A DNA stretch of 64,000 nt. Origin: Lunularia cruciata (Eukaryota; Streptophyta; Marchantiopsida; Lunulariales; Lunulariaceae). The notes below the pieces were generated by a model. That model searched no databases and had not been told where the DNA came from. It saw only the letters and a list, made by a program, of their open reading frames with translations. Shown piece by piece: positions 1-12,054 of the stretch (the stretch's first letter is position 1; each line of letters starts with the position of its first letter). The translations under genes and the position numbers were made by a program. The stretch covers positions 191,001 through 255,000 of the forward strand of contig OX419762.1 in the NCBI GenBank assembly GCA_948567375.1, written 5' to 3'.

Positions 1-1343
1 AGTGGCTGATGATCAGTGATGAGAGTGAAGGGGTTACCAAATAGGTAACATCGGAAATGTGCTACTGCCCAAACTGCTGCCAAACACTCTCCCTCATATG
101 AACTATACTTTGCCTCCGCTGAATTGTTGGAGCGACTAGCATAGGCCACCACAAACTCCTTCTCCTTATCATCATGCTGGGTAAGCACCACTCCAAGCCC
201 CAACATACTCCAATCAGTGTGAACCTGAAATGGTCATCCCCTGATCGGTCTCCTCAAAATAGGAGCAGATGTCAACCTCTCCTTGAGCTCTACAAAAGCT
301 CTCTCCTGCTCATCTCCCCAACACCACTCTTGTGTAAGCTTGGTCAGCTTTGTCAAGGCCTTGGCAATGGCACGAAATCCTCTAACATAGCGGCAATAGA
401 AGTTTGCCAACCCAAGGAATGCTCACACTCTGCTCACATCCGTAGGCCGAGGAATACGTGCAATAGCCTCCACCTTGGTCTGCTGAACACCAAGTCCTTC
501 GGGGTAGATAGTGTGACCCAAATACTCAACTTGCTCGTGGAAGAACCTACACTTCCCTGGATGTAATTTGAGTCCATGAGATCTCAACCTCTCAAACACC
601 TCCAACAATTGTCTCTCATGCTCCTCCACAGTAGTCCTATAAACCAAAATGTCATCAATATAGCACTGAGCAAAATCCAATCCAGCTAGGATCCTATCCA
701 TGACCCTCTGGAACTCAGCAGGAGTGTTCTTCAACCCAAATGGTAAGAACCTCCACTGATATAACACATCCTTGCCGTGAGGATCAATAGCCTTAAATGC
801 TATCTTGGACTTATCCTCTTCCCTGATTGGCAACTGATGATATCCCGCTCAAAGATCCAAAGTACTGAAGACCTTTGCATGCCCAATTCCATCAAAAATC
901 TCCTCCGGTGTAGGCATGGCATACCGATCAGTCCTGGTCTATTGGTTGATAGGACGGTAATCTCCACACATCTGCCTATCTATATAGTTGCCATGCATAT
1001 CCTTATTGGCTGGTATCACTGGCGCTGATGCATACTCTCCATGTGAAATCTTCACTAAACCAGCCTCAAAAAGGTCACTACTCCGGCTCTGAATCAATTT
1101 CCTCTCCATATCACTATATCAATAAGGACATTGGAAAACTAGTGTGTCGCTAGTCAGCTCAATCCGTATACCAGGTCCCTTTAGAGCACCCAAATCCTTC
1201 ATACTGATGGCAAAAAAACTCATGTGACTCCTCAAGAACCTCCAAACCCTCCGTCTTTCCTCTCTAGTAAGCTTGGGTCCAAGATCTGGCTCCCAAGTAT
1301 CCTCTGTAACTATAGTAGGAGTGGAAGACGTACTGACTGACTG
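1..1343 (-). pseudogene. E1 reverse transcriptase and RNase H (partial)
   Basis: This is the RT/RNase H part of the E1 polyprotein, which would copy element RNA into DNA. Reading down from about 1340, the finger/palm segment is followed by the substrate-loop region near 850. The catalytic box reads CYIDDILVY (about 640-665), giving the Y-x-D-D site. Next comes the usual connection segment (HPGKCRFF, then LGHTIYP), and RNase H begins near 250. The codon at 849-851 is TGA where the family has Arg in DLRSGYHQ; the same TGA is present in E2, E4 and E6. A second TGA replaces Arg just before the RNase H segment PFQVH. RNase H is truncated by the window edge. Confidence 0.92.
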
Positions 1344-2640
1344 CTACACTGGGCCCTTGGGAGCAATAGTGTGATGCTCCCGACCACTAGAGGTCCCAAC
1401 CTCTGTGTGAAAAATTCCCTCCACTCTGGCTGCAAGCTCCACACGTCCTCTAGCTGCATCCCATGTGGACCAAGGGTGTAATCCAAGTAGCCCATGCTCA
1501 CCTAGATGGACTCCAAGGAGACCACTCTCCCTAGTAGCTATTGGATGTGTCCCAAGAATACCATGTCCACTCGGTCCATCGCCCCCAACATGTGCTTGAA
1601 TTGTCTTGATAGGCACACGGCTCACAAGTGTCAGAGTGGTGATGCCTATCAAGTGCATCCTACGTTGCTCTGCCAAGCCAAGGCTCACAATCCAAGTCAA
1701 ACAGTTTAGGTCCATAGCCTGACCTAACACCTGACGCCTGGATGCCTCTGACACTGCTGGAATAGTGGTAATACCAGTGCAAAAACCCATCGCCCGCTCT
1801 CTCTCATCAGCGTTGGGCTCCACCAATTGCTGTTATTGTGAGTCCCAAACAAGTCCAGGTCCTCCCTCTCAAAAAGCATGAGAGCCTGGGAAACTCATGA
1901 GTGTGGGAAATGCGGCTCTAGGCTGTCCAACTAGGTTCACCACTACCATAGGTGACCTATTAGCCACTACCACTGTTTGAGACTAACGCCCAGCATCCAA
2001 GATATCATCAACAAGGATGTGGTCAAGTCGCTGAATCCCATCATAAGCACACTATAGAACCTCTCTGGGTAAGAGGTTTGTCTACCAAAGACAAAGACGA
2101 TGAGCCCGTGATCCCACTCTGGCTGCATCTAACAATACAGCGGGTCTCATCCAAGAATGGACTTGATGTGTACTTGCCACCACTCTAGTGCAAGAATCAC
2201 CCATCAAAGGAACGTTCTCCAGAAGGTAAGCTGGAGAAACGTACTGATGAACCTAAAGATGTCGTAATATCCGTAACATCTCCCAAAACACACCAAAACA
2301 AGGATCCTGAAGACCCAATCCTCTACCAACACGTGTATGTCCTTGACATGGCCATCCAGAAATCACCAAGTGAATAGGCCCATGTCTCTCTAGGTCATGT
2401 GTCCCCAGTAAGGAAATGTCTCCTGGTAGGGCCTTCTGGTAACCTCTAACTACTGACATCGGTAATAACTCCGGATACCGATAGGCCGGGTGTGCTACAT
2501 GATGTAGAGAGACTCGCTTAGCAGTCTCATCTCTCTCTACATACAAGTACCTCTGTACTTGGATACCCGCTTGTAACACTGCAACTAGTCCGGTGCTGAT
2601 CCCACCAAACAACTCCAATAGGCATATCCCCTCTACTGGA
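1344..2640 (-). pseudogene. E1 C5-cytosine DNA methyltransferase domain and C-terminal spacer
   Basis: Motif I (ELFGGISTG) lies near 2617 on the minus strand. Motif IV reads SGWPCQGHT, with the catalytic Cys codon at 2346-2348, followed by GRGLGLQDP. The ENV of motif VI and the SRAH...WWTN segment of motif VIII follow with local decay. The motif X-like LGQAMDLNCLTWIV is near 1700-1740. The order I-IV-VI-VIII-X is canonical, so the architecture resembles DNMT3/DNMT1-type enzymes and not the permuted DRM type. A TGA at 1869-1871 sits between motifs VIII and IX and is shared with E2, E4 and E6. The segment ends in TAG (1344-1346), at or next to a stop in every copy. Activity cannot be claimed for this broken copy. 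Confidence 0.88.
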
Positions 2641-3480
2641 TACTACCAAGCAATGAGTGTGGTATCCAGAGGTGTCAAACCAATCGCCTCTGGAGGCTCA
2701 TCCTCACGCTCATCTCCTAATGGTATGAAGGCTCCACTCCAAGCCTGCTGCACCAACTGATCTGCATGCTGCTGCAATGCCTCCTCTGAACTCCACAATG
2801 GAACATCTAAGGTGGATGGAACAATCCCACTCATACTCCAAAGCCGAGTGATCTCCTTTGGTATTGGAGTATCCTCTGCATGGGCGTTCCCCTCCAACAA
2901 GTCACAAGGCCAAGTAATTGCACCACTGAAAGCTAAAACTGATGCTGCCATGGTCCCGGACTGTAGTGAGCCAAGATTGCCATTACTAAAGCGTACTGGT
3001 AGGTGACATACCCGTCCCTCACCAGACTGCCAACCAGGTCTATAAGAGGCTGTGACCTCCCAATAGTCAATGCTGAAACCCATGGGGTATAACACTGCTC
3101 TCCCAACTAGCACATCATATGACTCAACTATCGTTGCAATAGCCTGAGCTCTCACCACCGACCTATCAGTCGGATGACCATGCTGAACCTAGACAACAAG
3201 CTCTCCACATGTGATGTACTATGTCAAACCACCACCAAGAGATGTCTGGATCTGAAATGTACACCTCTCCACATTGGTCTTCCGTAACTCCAGATCGACA
3301 ACTACAGCCTTTCCCAACATAAGGGGCTACATACCAAAGTCTAACAAGACTCTCTATGGTGTATAGACCTTCCCTGAAGGTTCCACCAAACAAAAAATCC
3401 CCCTCTGGTTATCCAATAGGACAACACCAGGTGTAAACCGCGCTCTCTCAAAGGCCGGTCTAGCTGGCAACTCCTCCAGT
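2641..3480 (-). pseudogene. E1 aspartic protease and protease-MTase linker
   Basis: The retroviral-type protease begins near 3400. The active-site segment reads RVLLDFG (about 3335-3355), where gypsy proteases usually have D-S/T-G, so the Ser/Thr has become Phe in this copy. It is followed by PLMLGKA and later by a segment ending DVLVGRAVLYPMGFSIDYW (about 3065-3125), the expected C-terminal part of the protease fold. The rest, down to the methyltransferase, is an unassigned linker of about 150 residues that is conserved between copies and rich in acidic residues and glutamine. Frame changes occur near 3160-3400. Confidence 0.8.
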
Positions 3481-5563
3481 CTAGCCACTGCTGCCTACCA
3501 TAAACCACTTGTCGTTGAACGGATCCCATGCTCCTCACCCAAGTCAGCTCCACTACCAACCACCTCTGCTCTAGTAGTAGGAACAGCACCATCCCTACTC
3601 TCACACAACGTGGCAGCCAACCAGAATACTGGGGCTGGGTCAACTCCCAATGTAAACATGCCACTGGCTGAAAATAAAGGATGCCGCATAATCAGCTGAG
3701 CCGCCCCCAACATCATGCTAGACTCAGTCTTTGTAGTACCAAGTGGCTGACTAGCAGGTAGTCCATCATGTACACCATCACCACCTACCACACCTACATT
3801 GGGACGTCTAGGAACCATGGATGTTGTCTGCAATGCCTCAGATAGTGTGAAAGATTGGGGAAGTCTGACTTGTCTCCCAACCTCTGCTCTTTGTGGGTCC
3901 AACTCCACTGATGCTCCTCTAGGCTCTGGAGCACGTACTGCACTCCTAGTCACTGCTACAGATGCATCCACTTGTGCTGCTCCGCACATGAAGTCCAAAG
4001 TATCTCTATCACCAGCATATGAGGTGGAAGCTTGAGCACACGAATATGATCTCCTCTGAGCAATAGCTATACTAGCCAATCTCTGCTCCAACTGCTCAAT
4101 CCGAGTAGCCATAGTTGTGTTAGAAGTAAGGGTAGGTACTGCACCCCTACTAGGTGTAGATCCTCTACCACCACCTCTACCACCTCGTCCTCCATGAACT
4201 CAAGCTCCTCTACTACCTGCCATAGCAGCCCTACCACTCCGTAACTCCGGGTGTAGGTCAAAACACCGGTCACTAGTGTGACCAAATCTGTGGTAATGCT
4301 CACACTGCCTCTGTGCTTGCTGTGATGCACCAAAGGTATCAGGTCCGCTGCCCTGAGTACACTCTCTCCTATGGTGAGGTCCACCACAAGTCCAACAAGC
4401 AACACCACCACTCACTGGCTACTGCTGACTCAAAAATGAGGGTAAGGGTCTAACTCCACTAGGCCCTCCACTTGCTCCATAGGATCTGGGCTGTCCACCA
4501 TGTCCTCAAAAACCAACTAAGCGTGGTGCACTCTGCTGCACTCTAGAAGAAGTCACAGCTGTGGATGAGGTCTCCCTACCAAATCCAGATATCACCACTC
4601 TCTCCTCCACCATGTTGAGCTCAATACGCTCAGCCAAACCAAAGACTACTGCCAAAGTGGGCAAAGTAGCCTGCAACAACGTAGCATCACGAACTCTACG
4701 TTGCAACTCCCTATCCAGTATCCCATACCAAAACTGGACTGCTTGGGCCTCAGTAACTCCCTAAGTGAAACTGATCAGCCGCCTCATGCAAGTGTATGCC
4801 TTGCGTAGGCTCTCTCTAGCCTTCCACTGGAACTCCTGCAAGCTCCTCAGCTTATCAGTCCGCACTCCCTGGTAGTTTTGCCTCAAACATAGAAAGAACT
4901 CCACCATGGGGTTAAATCCCGATACCACACCACCTCTTGCAGCAGTACCTCCACTTGTAGTAGCACTATCTCCAGCTAGTGCACCTCTACTAGCTCCACC
5001 AACACTACTTGATCTAGAACTCATGGGTACAGCCAATCTACTCCTAGCCACCAAGCTTGAAGTGATGGAGACATAGTGTGGAGACCAATACTGTCTCCAT
5101 AACTCAATCTCCTCCAAATGAGCTCTCTTGAACTCATGGTAGTCATCCATTGATGGACCCTCCAGATGCTAAAACAACCCCTTCCATGCCATGAAGGGTG
5201 TGAACAAAGTTAGGTTCCGCATCTGCTGCAGATCACACCAACTATCAAACTCCTGGATGAAGTCATCCAACTCAATGGTACCCACTGTACTAGAGTAACA
5301 CCAAGGGCCTTTGGAGCCCCATAAATCTTGTCCATGTCCCACAACAACGGTGCAGACACACCAAGTGCACTCTCAACTGAATCAGCTCCTGTGTTGAACT
5401 CCAACTTAGAGTCAATCTCCTCGCTCACTGGGACCTGAGATACAGGCTGATACCAAGCACCACTCTGAGTAAACCCACTGTGTACTGCAGGGCTAACTCC
5501 TCTAGAATCTCCAAAGAACTCCGTCGTGACAAAGTAACCACAACAGTAAACCCGAACCACCAA
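3481..5563 (-). pseudogene. E1 gag: capsid, zinc knuckles and C-terminal region
   Basis: This is the structural protein that would build the virus-like particle and bind element RNA. The N-terminal part contains FGDSRG and LLWDMDKIYG, followed by a capsid-like helical segment (4761-5150; LCLRQNYQGVRTDKL, then FSLRKAYTCMRRL-type residues). Two Cys/His knuckles follow at about 4270-4410: CWTC...HHRREC and CEHYHRFGHTSDRC. A Gly/Arg-rich tract comes next, then a segment starting IEQLEQRLASIA that could form a coiled coil. In-frame stops shared with other copies are TAG at 5169-5171 and TGA at 4506-4508. No ATG starts the frame: the likely start position carries ACG (5522-5524), where E4 has ATG. 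A one-base indel near 5300 shifts the N-terminal part. Confidence 0.85.
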
Positions 5564-6915
5564 CTGCTACCGCAAGTCACAACCGCAAGTACCCCACCAA
5601 GTGCCAACACCACTAAATGCCAACACTATCACGTGCCAACACCACCCAGTGCCAATACCAACTAAGCACCACCCACTAATGTAACTCTAACCGAGATAAC
5701 TACACTAGGGGAAAGGGCAACCTGTAACCTACCATCATAACACGTACTCTCATGATCTGGAGGTCATCACTTCCTGCCTCACCAAAGAGAAACAAAGGTA
5801 GTTTGACTGGTCATCACTCCAGCCTCACCACCAAGAGCACACCAGAGCACTAACGCTAAAAAATCAGGGCACCTCACACAAACGTGGTGCACAAACAAGA
5901 AGCAAAGAATGGAGGGGATCCAATCACAAGAAATCTAAACAAAAACCCTCCATCTCATAACACAACACGGGACTGACTCTACCACCATTTGGCATTTGAC
6001 ATAAGAGTAGTTCGTATCTAAGTCCTAAGCTACCAGGATCACCAAGAATGGGATCAAACTGCCTCTCCTAGCCAAAGCTACATGTGTATAGATAACAGTG
6101 GCACAATCACTATGACAACAAGTGAGGGTGGACCAGTTGGCTAGGGCACCAGTCTAGGAACAAGAGATCTAGGGGTCAAACACTATTGCGCACAATCTAG
6201 CAGGAAAGGCAGATTTTGCCAACCAATGACCAAGATCTACTCTAAACTAGCTAGCCTCACACCAGCAAGCTGGCTTGTTGGCCCTTCTAGGCCTTCATAG
6301 CCTCTCATAGCCCACAGCTTTATGCCTTGAAACGCCAAAATTCAGCCAAATGAGGCCTTTCTTGTTGCCACTTTGAACCTCCTCCACAATTGGCAAAACT
6401 TCTCCAAATCTGTGAAAGTCCTCCAAACTAGCAAAACTCCTCCAAATCTGGCCAAACAGCAAAAACTCCTCCAAATCTGGCCCAAAATCTGATATAAATC
6501 TGACGTAAAATCTGACATAAACCCTAAAGATGGCTGTCCGCCAAATCCCTTGCTAACTTTCCACTCGAGCCAAATTGACAAAACAGGTTTTTCCAAATCA
6601 CAATTTCATGAGAAGAGCTTCCCAACTCCACCTTCAATTTGACTTTCTGAGCCCAACTTGCAGCAAATTGGTCCTGCCTTCACCTCCTGAGCTCAAAATC
6701 ACAACACTGCTCAAAAATTGCTCCTTTGCTCGAAATTTTTCCAGCACTTCCGCACACCATCCGCCTAATTGCCAAATGTGCATCAATCAATTGATCTTCT
6801 ACACACTAGGGAAACACAGAATTTGAATTGAGCTACCACAATCCACCGAGCTTGGAGATACCACCAACACTCAAAGTCCTGCACCCGATTTCCCCCTGAC
6901 TTCACTTCTCTAATA
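5564..6915 (-). other. E1 untranslated leader
   Basis: About 1.35 kb lies between the 5' L block and gag. It is alignable by eye with the leaders of E2 (19151-20381) and E6 (41572-42939) and has no persuasive reading frame. It includes a run resembling nested GCTAGC/AGCTTGC words near 6250. An initiator-Met-tRNA primer site cannot be identified with confidence; only a short ATCAGAG-like core follows the L block in some copies. Confidence 0.7.
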
Positions 6916-7369
6916 TAATCAGATTGCTTAACACTCTCAACTCAACTCAGCTCAACTCAGATCAATACTTGATCTCTCACTCTATAAACTGCCAACAACT
7001 GGGCACTGATTACAGTCAAGCCACACCCACTCAAGCATAGAGAATCCAGGTGACGCTCGCCGGCCTTTGTCCACCATAGCCAGGAACTCAAAGGCTCAAC
7101 ATCAGAGAAGTGAGCTCTTTAGAGCTCACTTTGAAACTATACCCCCTGGACTCGAGCTAGCACTAAAACCCTAACGGTCCCGCTGATGGCACACTCAACG
7201 GTGCAAATGGTGCAAAGTGACAGTGGGCCCTACCGTGAAGTCAGTACCCCAAACACAAAATCTAACCGTCGGAAAGTAGTCTTTGAGAAACTACTAGAAT
7301 AACTCTAACTACTAACACTGGAACTCTAGTGTTTGAGCATCTAGATGCAGAACTACAAATGGCGTGACA
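6916..7369 (-). repeat. E1 5' terminal L block
   Basis: This ~454 bp terminal block starts TGTCACGCC (7369) and ends AATCTGATTA (6916) on the minus strand. A TTTATAGAG element precedes a run of GAGTT repeats and could be the promoter TATA. It is directly followed by leader sequence, with no S block, exactly as in E2, E4 and E6. Confidence 0.85.
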
Positions 7370-7661
7370 TCTTACCAGATCCTAAAGGGAAGACATATAT
7401 CCTAAAGCAAGATTACGTCTATGAGGGTCTTACTACATGGGGAGTTACTTTGATTAACCTCATAGTAGTCTATGCCAAAACACTTGGCTGACAATTACAC
7501 GCACAATACCACTCCAACACAAGGAAACTTTCTTAATAGGGGGTGTTGAGTTAAGTCCTACAAGTGCAAGAGCCGGACTTCTTTTGGTTTTGGCCCAAGT
7601 GTCATGCTTGGGTTAATCCTCCAACACTCTTCATGAACTCCATATCCAAAATGTTTTGCTA

Positions 7662-7910
7662 CAACTAAATTTCACAATACAAACACAAGGTTATTGAATA
7701 GAGCTACACAAACAAGAGAAGAGGAAAAACAACATTGCTAATTACCAACAACCCCAAAATTGCTAAATGGGGATATCCAAGATCAACAACAACTAAATTT
7801 CACAACACACACAAGGTTATTGAATAGAGCTACACAAACAAGAGAAGAGGAAAAACAACATTGTTAATTACCAACAACCCCAAAATTGCTAAATGGGGAT
7901 ATCCAAGATC
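7662..7910. repeat. Tandem duplication, unit about 122 bp
   Basis: Copy 1 (7662-7784) and copy 2 (7790-7910) are nearly identical. They differ by a 2-base length change after TTCACAA and by single-base changes. The unit begins CAACTAAATTTCACAA and ends GGGGATATCCAAGATC. Confidence 0.9.
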
Positions 7911-10057
7911 GTGCAACATCAACTAGGGTCACACTACTCACTCTTGAATAGTTTATGAGGTTTGGTCACTCTGGTCAAACTATCTCTGCCCTTTCTAAGA
8001 TGGAGTGATCCTCAAGATTGCCTAGAGCCACAAGTTAGCTTTCCACAGCCATTGACATGAGGTTTTCCTACTCTCCATCTGAACAATTGGTTGGCATCCA
8101 ATTTCCACTCCTTGAATTGAATCTTGAGAATCAATCAAAGCTTTAACCTTCCCAACTTACATTTTCAAACTCTATCTATGAGATTGGATCATCTAGTAGA
8201 CTTAGGCTCAACCTTCCCCTCTTTATTCCACTCTGATGCAAGTATCACCCTTCCTTTTATGCTTAATAAAGAACTTGTGGCACTTGGTTGGGATCCAATT
8301 TTGGTTTTGGAACCCAAAGCATACCATCCATGGACTTGTGGCACCTCCTTGAACCAAATCCTAAATGCTAACCTCATGGAAACCAATGACCTCTTTTCCT
8401 TCTATGCATTAATGAGATTTTTACCCACAACTTAGAATCCCAAAATCTTGATAGCCGGGGTTAGATTGACTTGCATTTTTCTTACCAATTTGGTAGCTCA
8501 CTCCTACCAATTTAGATACTAAAACTTTGGATCAACAACAACTTTGAGGTCTCTCCCTTAGAACTCTTTTTTGACCTAGACTTACAAACCTTGTTGGAAG
8601 CAAGCTATGAATCAAGAAATGTATGCATAGCCAAGATGTTAGACTATGGAAAATCTCAACTTCCCAACATGGAGCTACATGGGGTTGGTATTCCCATTTG
8701 GTGCATTGCAACATGGAAAGTTAGGTTGCAAATTCCATGATGAGTGCCACCAAGTTGTGGTTTGGATTGAGGTTTTGGTCTTGAACCAAAATTGCTCTCC
8801 TCAAAAGTACATCTCTCCTTCCCTTGTGGAACTTAATTGGGAACAAAGACAAAGTCATAATAGTGAATTCATTATTGTAGCTTGCCTAATTTTGATTGAC
8901 CATAATGGACTATAAGAACATACTTTTGGTAAACTTCAACCTCTAGGGAAAACTCTAGCAAAGCAGATTATGAACACATTGCATCTCCATCATCCAACAT
9001 TCAGATTACCAGAGAGATGCCTTGATCTTATTTGCCCAATCACATATGAGAATCCCAATTGGATCTAGATAAAACTTCCAAATGCATGTGTAATTTGGTT
9101 TTAACATGAACTAGCTCTTTGCTCACCCACATTTCTTAGCTTTCCATTATATCTTTGATATCTACAAAGACAACTCTACAATCAACTAGTAGGTAAGCAA
9201 GGACTTGGGACAATTTTTTTTATATATTTTGTAACCAAAATGTGCTAGTGCTACCCACCAGCTTGCATAAAATCCTGACCTTGAGGCTACTTCTCCTCAA
9301 TCTTGGTGGCTACATAGGCTTTCTCTTGCTACCTTGTCCTTGATAGGCCAATCATAGATCCAAAGAATAAAATTCACCAAACTCAAGGAATGATTCAAAA
9401 TTGATGGAGTCTTGATATTGGACTCCCTTCTTATTAGTGCTCTTACACCAAATTTTGCATGGAACAACAACCCATCACTACCGTATCCTTTGAATTTGAC
9501 ATGTGTAACCTCAATTTCTTGACATAGCTTGATTTTGGCTTCAAAGTGGATACTCCTTACTACTCCTTTTATTGCTCAAGGAGGTTCAAAAAGATAAAGT
9601 CTCCTTATCTTATTTACAATTTCCTATACATAGAGTACAAGATCAAGTGGAATTAGTTGCCTTAATTGCCAAGTGGCTTTATCTATCAGTCTCTATTGAT
9701 CTCCTTGGAAGTTTACAATTGAAGTATGGTGAGATGATGCTTCTTTGTCATACACCTCCATCCCTACTAGTGTAAAGCTTTGATTTTGGTCTTTTGAGGA
9801 AATCCAACTTCCTCCTTCCTAATATTATGAACTTTAGTAATTTCTTTGTTTTCTTTTGAAGTAACATTCCTTTGACCCGGATGAGTGGCTCAAGTTCCAC
9901 TCATTCTAATTTGTTGGCCGCTTCTTGCTCTCCTTCTACATGTTCCTCCCTTGCTTCTCTATGCTTCATTTTGCATTACCAAAACCATCTCCCCTTTTGT
10001 GTGCTAGTCCTCATGATGGTTGGTACTTTGATCATATCACATAATCAGGTTGCACTT

Positions 10058-10333
10058 TTACTCATCATCATCCAACATTTCTTCTCCTTCTATGGAAGAT
10101 TTTTCCTTGGGAGGTTCAAGGGATGTCAATTCACCCAAAATCTCTTTCATCTCTAGTTCCCCAATCTCTAGTAATCCTTCAAGGGGTGAATTGGCATTTA
10201 ATTGATCTTCATCCACTTCAGCCTTAGGTAATTTTTCCTCAACACTTTGTGTCTTTGAGCTTTCAATCAAAGGGGATGTTTGTGCTATAATATCTTTGAG
10301 CAGGCCTTGGATCCCTTTGATCTTCATGTGCAT
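10058..10333 (-). pseudogene. Acidic 91-codon frame of unknown function
   Basis: The minus-strand frame is open for 91 codons and is strongly acidic (EEKLPKAEVDEDQ; ends EGEEMLDDDE). Upstream on the same strand, interrupted by stops, lies a segment with coiled-coil character (about 10510-10590; EGEIKELQDD). It leads back to the E2 insertion point and seems to continue at 20821. I do not recognise the family. It may be the remnant of a gag-like protein or of a host gene. The evidence is composition and contiguity only. Confidence 0.25.
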
Positions 10334-10615
10334 ATAGCTTTGGACCTCTCATGCTTAGGTTCCTCTTTTTGTCCTCTTTGATCCTATTCTTTATCCCACT
10401 ATTGTACCTTGGCCCTTTTTTTAGGATAGATTGCTAGAAATCTCCCAAGTGTCCTTAGATTTAAGTCCAAGGGTATCTCACTTATAGAATTTTGTCAAGC
10501 TTTGATTGGAATCTATCTCAATCATCTTGTAATTCCTTGATCTCTCCCTCTAGAGATTGTTTTTGGGTAGCAATTGTTGCCACTACCTAAATAGCTTCCA
10601 AAGGAGCTTTGCTAT

Positions 10616-11591
10616 GTTGTGCATATATACATCACTACACAACATACATCACTGTCAACATCATACACTATAGAAGCACAACTCACACATAAGTCATACA
10701 TAGACTCTTAAGTGCCACAATAATCAGATTGATTACCACTCTTGAATCCACTCAACTCAGATCAGTACTTGATCTGTCAGTCTATAAAATACCAACAATT
10801 GGGCACTGATTACAGTCAAGCCACACCCACTCTAGCTAAGAGAATCTAGGTGATGCTTGTCGGCCTCTATCCACCATAGCCAGGAACTCAAAGGCTCAAC
10901 ATTAGAGAAGTGAGCTCTCTAGAGCTTGTCTTGCGTACATTGCTACACAACATACATCACTATCAACAACATACACTATAGAAGCACAACTCACACATAA
11001 GTCATACATAGACTCTAAAGTGCCACAATCAATCAGATTTTTACCACTTTCAACTCAACTCAACTCAACTCAGATCAAAACTTGATGTGTCACTCTATAA
11101 ACTGCCAACAACTAGGCACTGATTATAGTCAAGCCACACCCACTCCAACATAGAGAATCCAAGTGATGCTTGCTAGCCTCTATCCACCATAGCCAGGAAC
11201 TCAAAGGCTCAACATCAGAGAAGTGAGCTCTTTGGAGCTGCACTTTGAAAGTATACTCCATGGACTCAAGCTAGGTTTGAAACCTAACGGTCCTACTGAT
11301 GGCACACTTGACGGTGAAAACAGTGCAAATTGATGGTGGGTCCCACCATGAAGTCAATACCCCAAACACAAAATCTGACCATCGGAAAGTAGTCTTTGAG
11401 AAACTGCTGAAATAACTCTTATTACTATCATTGGAACTCCCGTGTTCAAGCAATCTAGATGCAACACTACAAATGGCATGATAATTGTCATGCATATATA
11501 CATTGCTACACAACATACATCGCTGTCAACATCATACACTATAGAAGCACAACTGACATACAAGTCATACATAGACTCTAAAGTGCCACAA
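10616..11591 (-). repeat. E2 3' terminal array: S-L-S-partial L-S
   Basis: On the minus strand: S block 11591-11484, full L block 11483-11029, S block 11028 to about 10926, an L block lacking its first half (about 10925-10721), and a last S block 10720-10616 that ends at the target-site duplication. Each L-to-S join is at the same point (after CTGATTA or CTGATTGA, before TTGTGGCAC). This copy has one L-S unit more than E4 and E6. Confidence 0.88.
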
Positions 11592-11751
11592 TCGCCTCCT
11601 AGTTGGTGATTAGGCCCCTCTAACTCTAGATAGCCATCTACTCTAAGTATATGGTATACCCTATAATGGGCAAAGATTAGGAGGCCGGGTGCTATAGAGC
11701 CCCATTGCTTGTCTGCAATCTATACCATATAAAGAATGAACTAGCTATAGG

Positions 11752-12051
11752 TCAAGTACATCTAGGACATAACCATTGTCCCTGAAGAACCACCGTGAGG
11801 GAAGGAGTCATACATGCCATATGCCATCCTATCAAACAACTATCACACACTAACATAGTAGTAGCTCCACCAGAAGAGCCACATAACATACACCTCAAGC
11901 CTGCACGTACAAGTGCCAAACTTGGGTCCATAGTACCATCAATGTTTGGGAGGTGGCATGGCGCACAATTGCGCACATGATCCTTCCAAAAAACACCATC
12001 ACATCCTTCTAACACAAGGACTCCAAATGGCAAAACCTCACACACTCTCAA
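11752..12051 (-). pseudogene. E2 PHD finger, C-terminus of Pol
   Basis: This open stretch of 99 codons ends at the natural stop of the polyprotein. Ligands follow the PHD pattern C-x2-C-x11-C-x2-C-x4-H-x2-C-x14-C-x2-C (11758-11892). The first pair is CMLC, the middle is CDSCLIGWHMAC and the last is WLCPRC, with the Trp two residues before the final Cys pair that is typical of PHD fingers. All eight zinc ligands are intact. PHD fingers read the histone H3 tail in known proteins; the role here, perhaps directing integration or methylation, is inference. The segment just upstream (LVLEGRDGVFWKDH-type) is conserved with E6. Confidence 0.87.
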
Positions 12052-12054
12052 GAT

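Larger units (their letters stand above)
1..7369 (-). mobile_element. E1: methyltransferase-bearing Ty3/gypsy retrotransposon, 5' part
   Basis: Read on the minus strand, the order is 5' terminal L block (6916-7369), leader, gag, aspartic protease, C5-DNA methyltransferase, reverse transcriptase and RNase H, which runs off the window at position 1. Integrase and the 3' end lie outside. The L block begins TGTCACGCC at 7369, the same start as E2 and E6. The adjacent 5 bases (7370-7374, TCTTA) are the expected target-site copy, but the other copy cannot be seen. Frames are interrupted by several stops and a few indels, so this is a decayed copy. It is closest to E6: both carry TGA at an RNase H codon that is CGA in E2 and E4. 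Confidence 0.93.
7370..10615. other. Unassigned repeat-like DNA between E1 and E2
   Basis: I recognise no gene here with confidence. The stretch is AT-rich with short, unconvincing frames on both strands. A purine tract followed by TGTTGAGTTAAG (about 7540-7560) looks like a polypurine tract plus the start of a plus-strand LTR, but no matching second LTR is visible. The right-hand part (9830-10615) reads better on the minus strand, with one acidic frame. Pre-insertion continuity with 20821 is implied by the target-site duplication of E2. Confidence 0.5.

Noticed and set aside
8124-8915. Frames of 60-103 codons in the E1-E2 gap
   Set aside because: Frames overlap on both strands, have no domain, and the region looks like decayed repeat.
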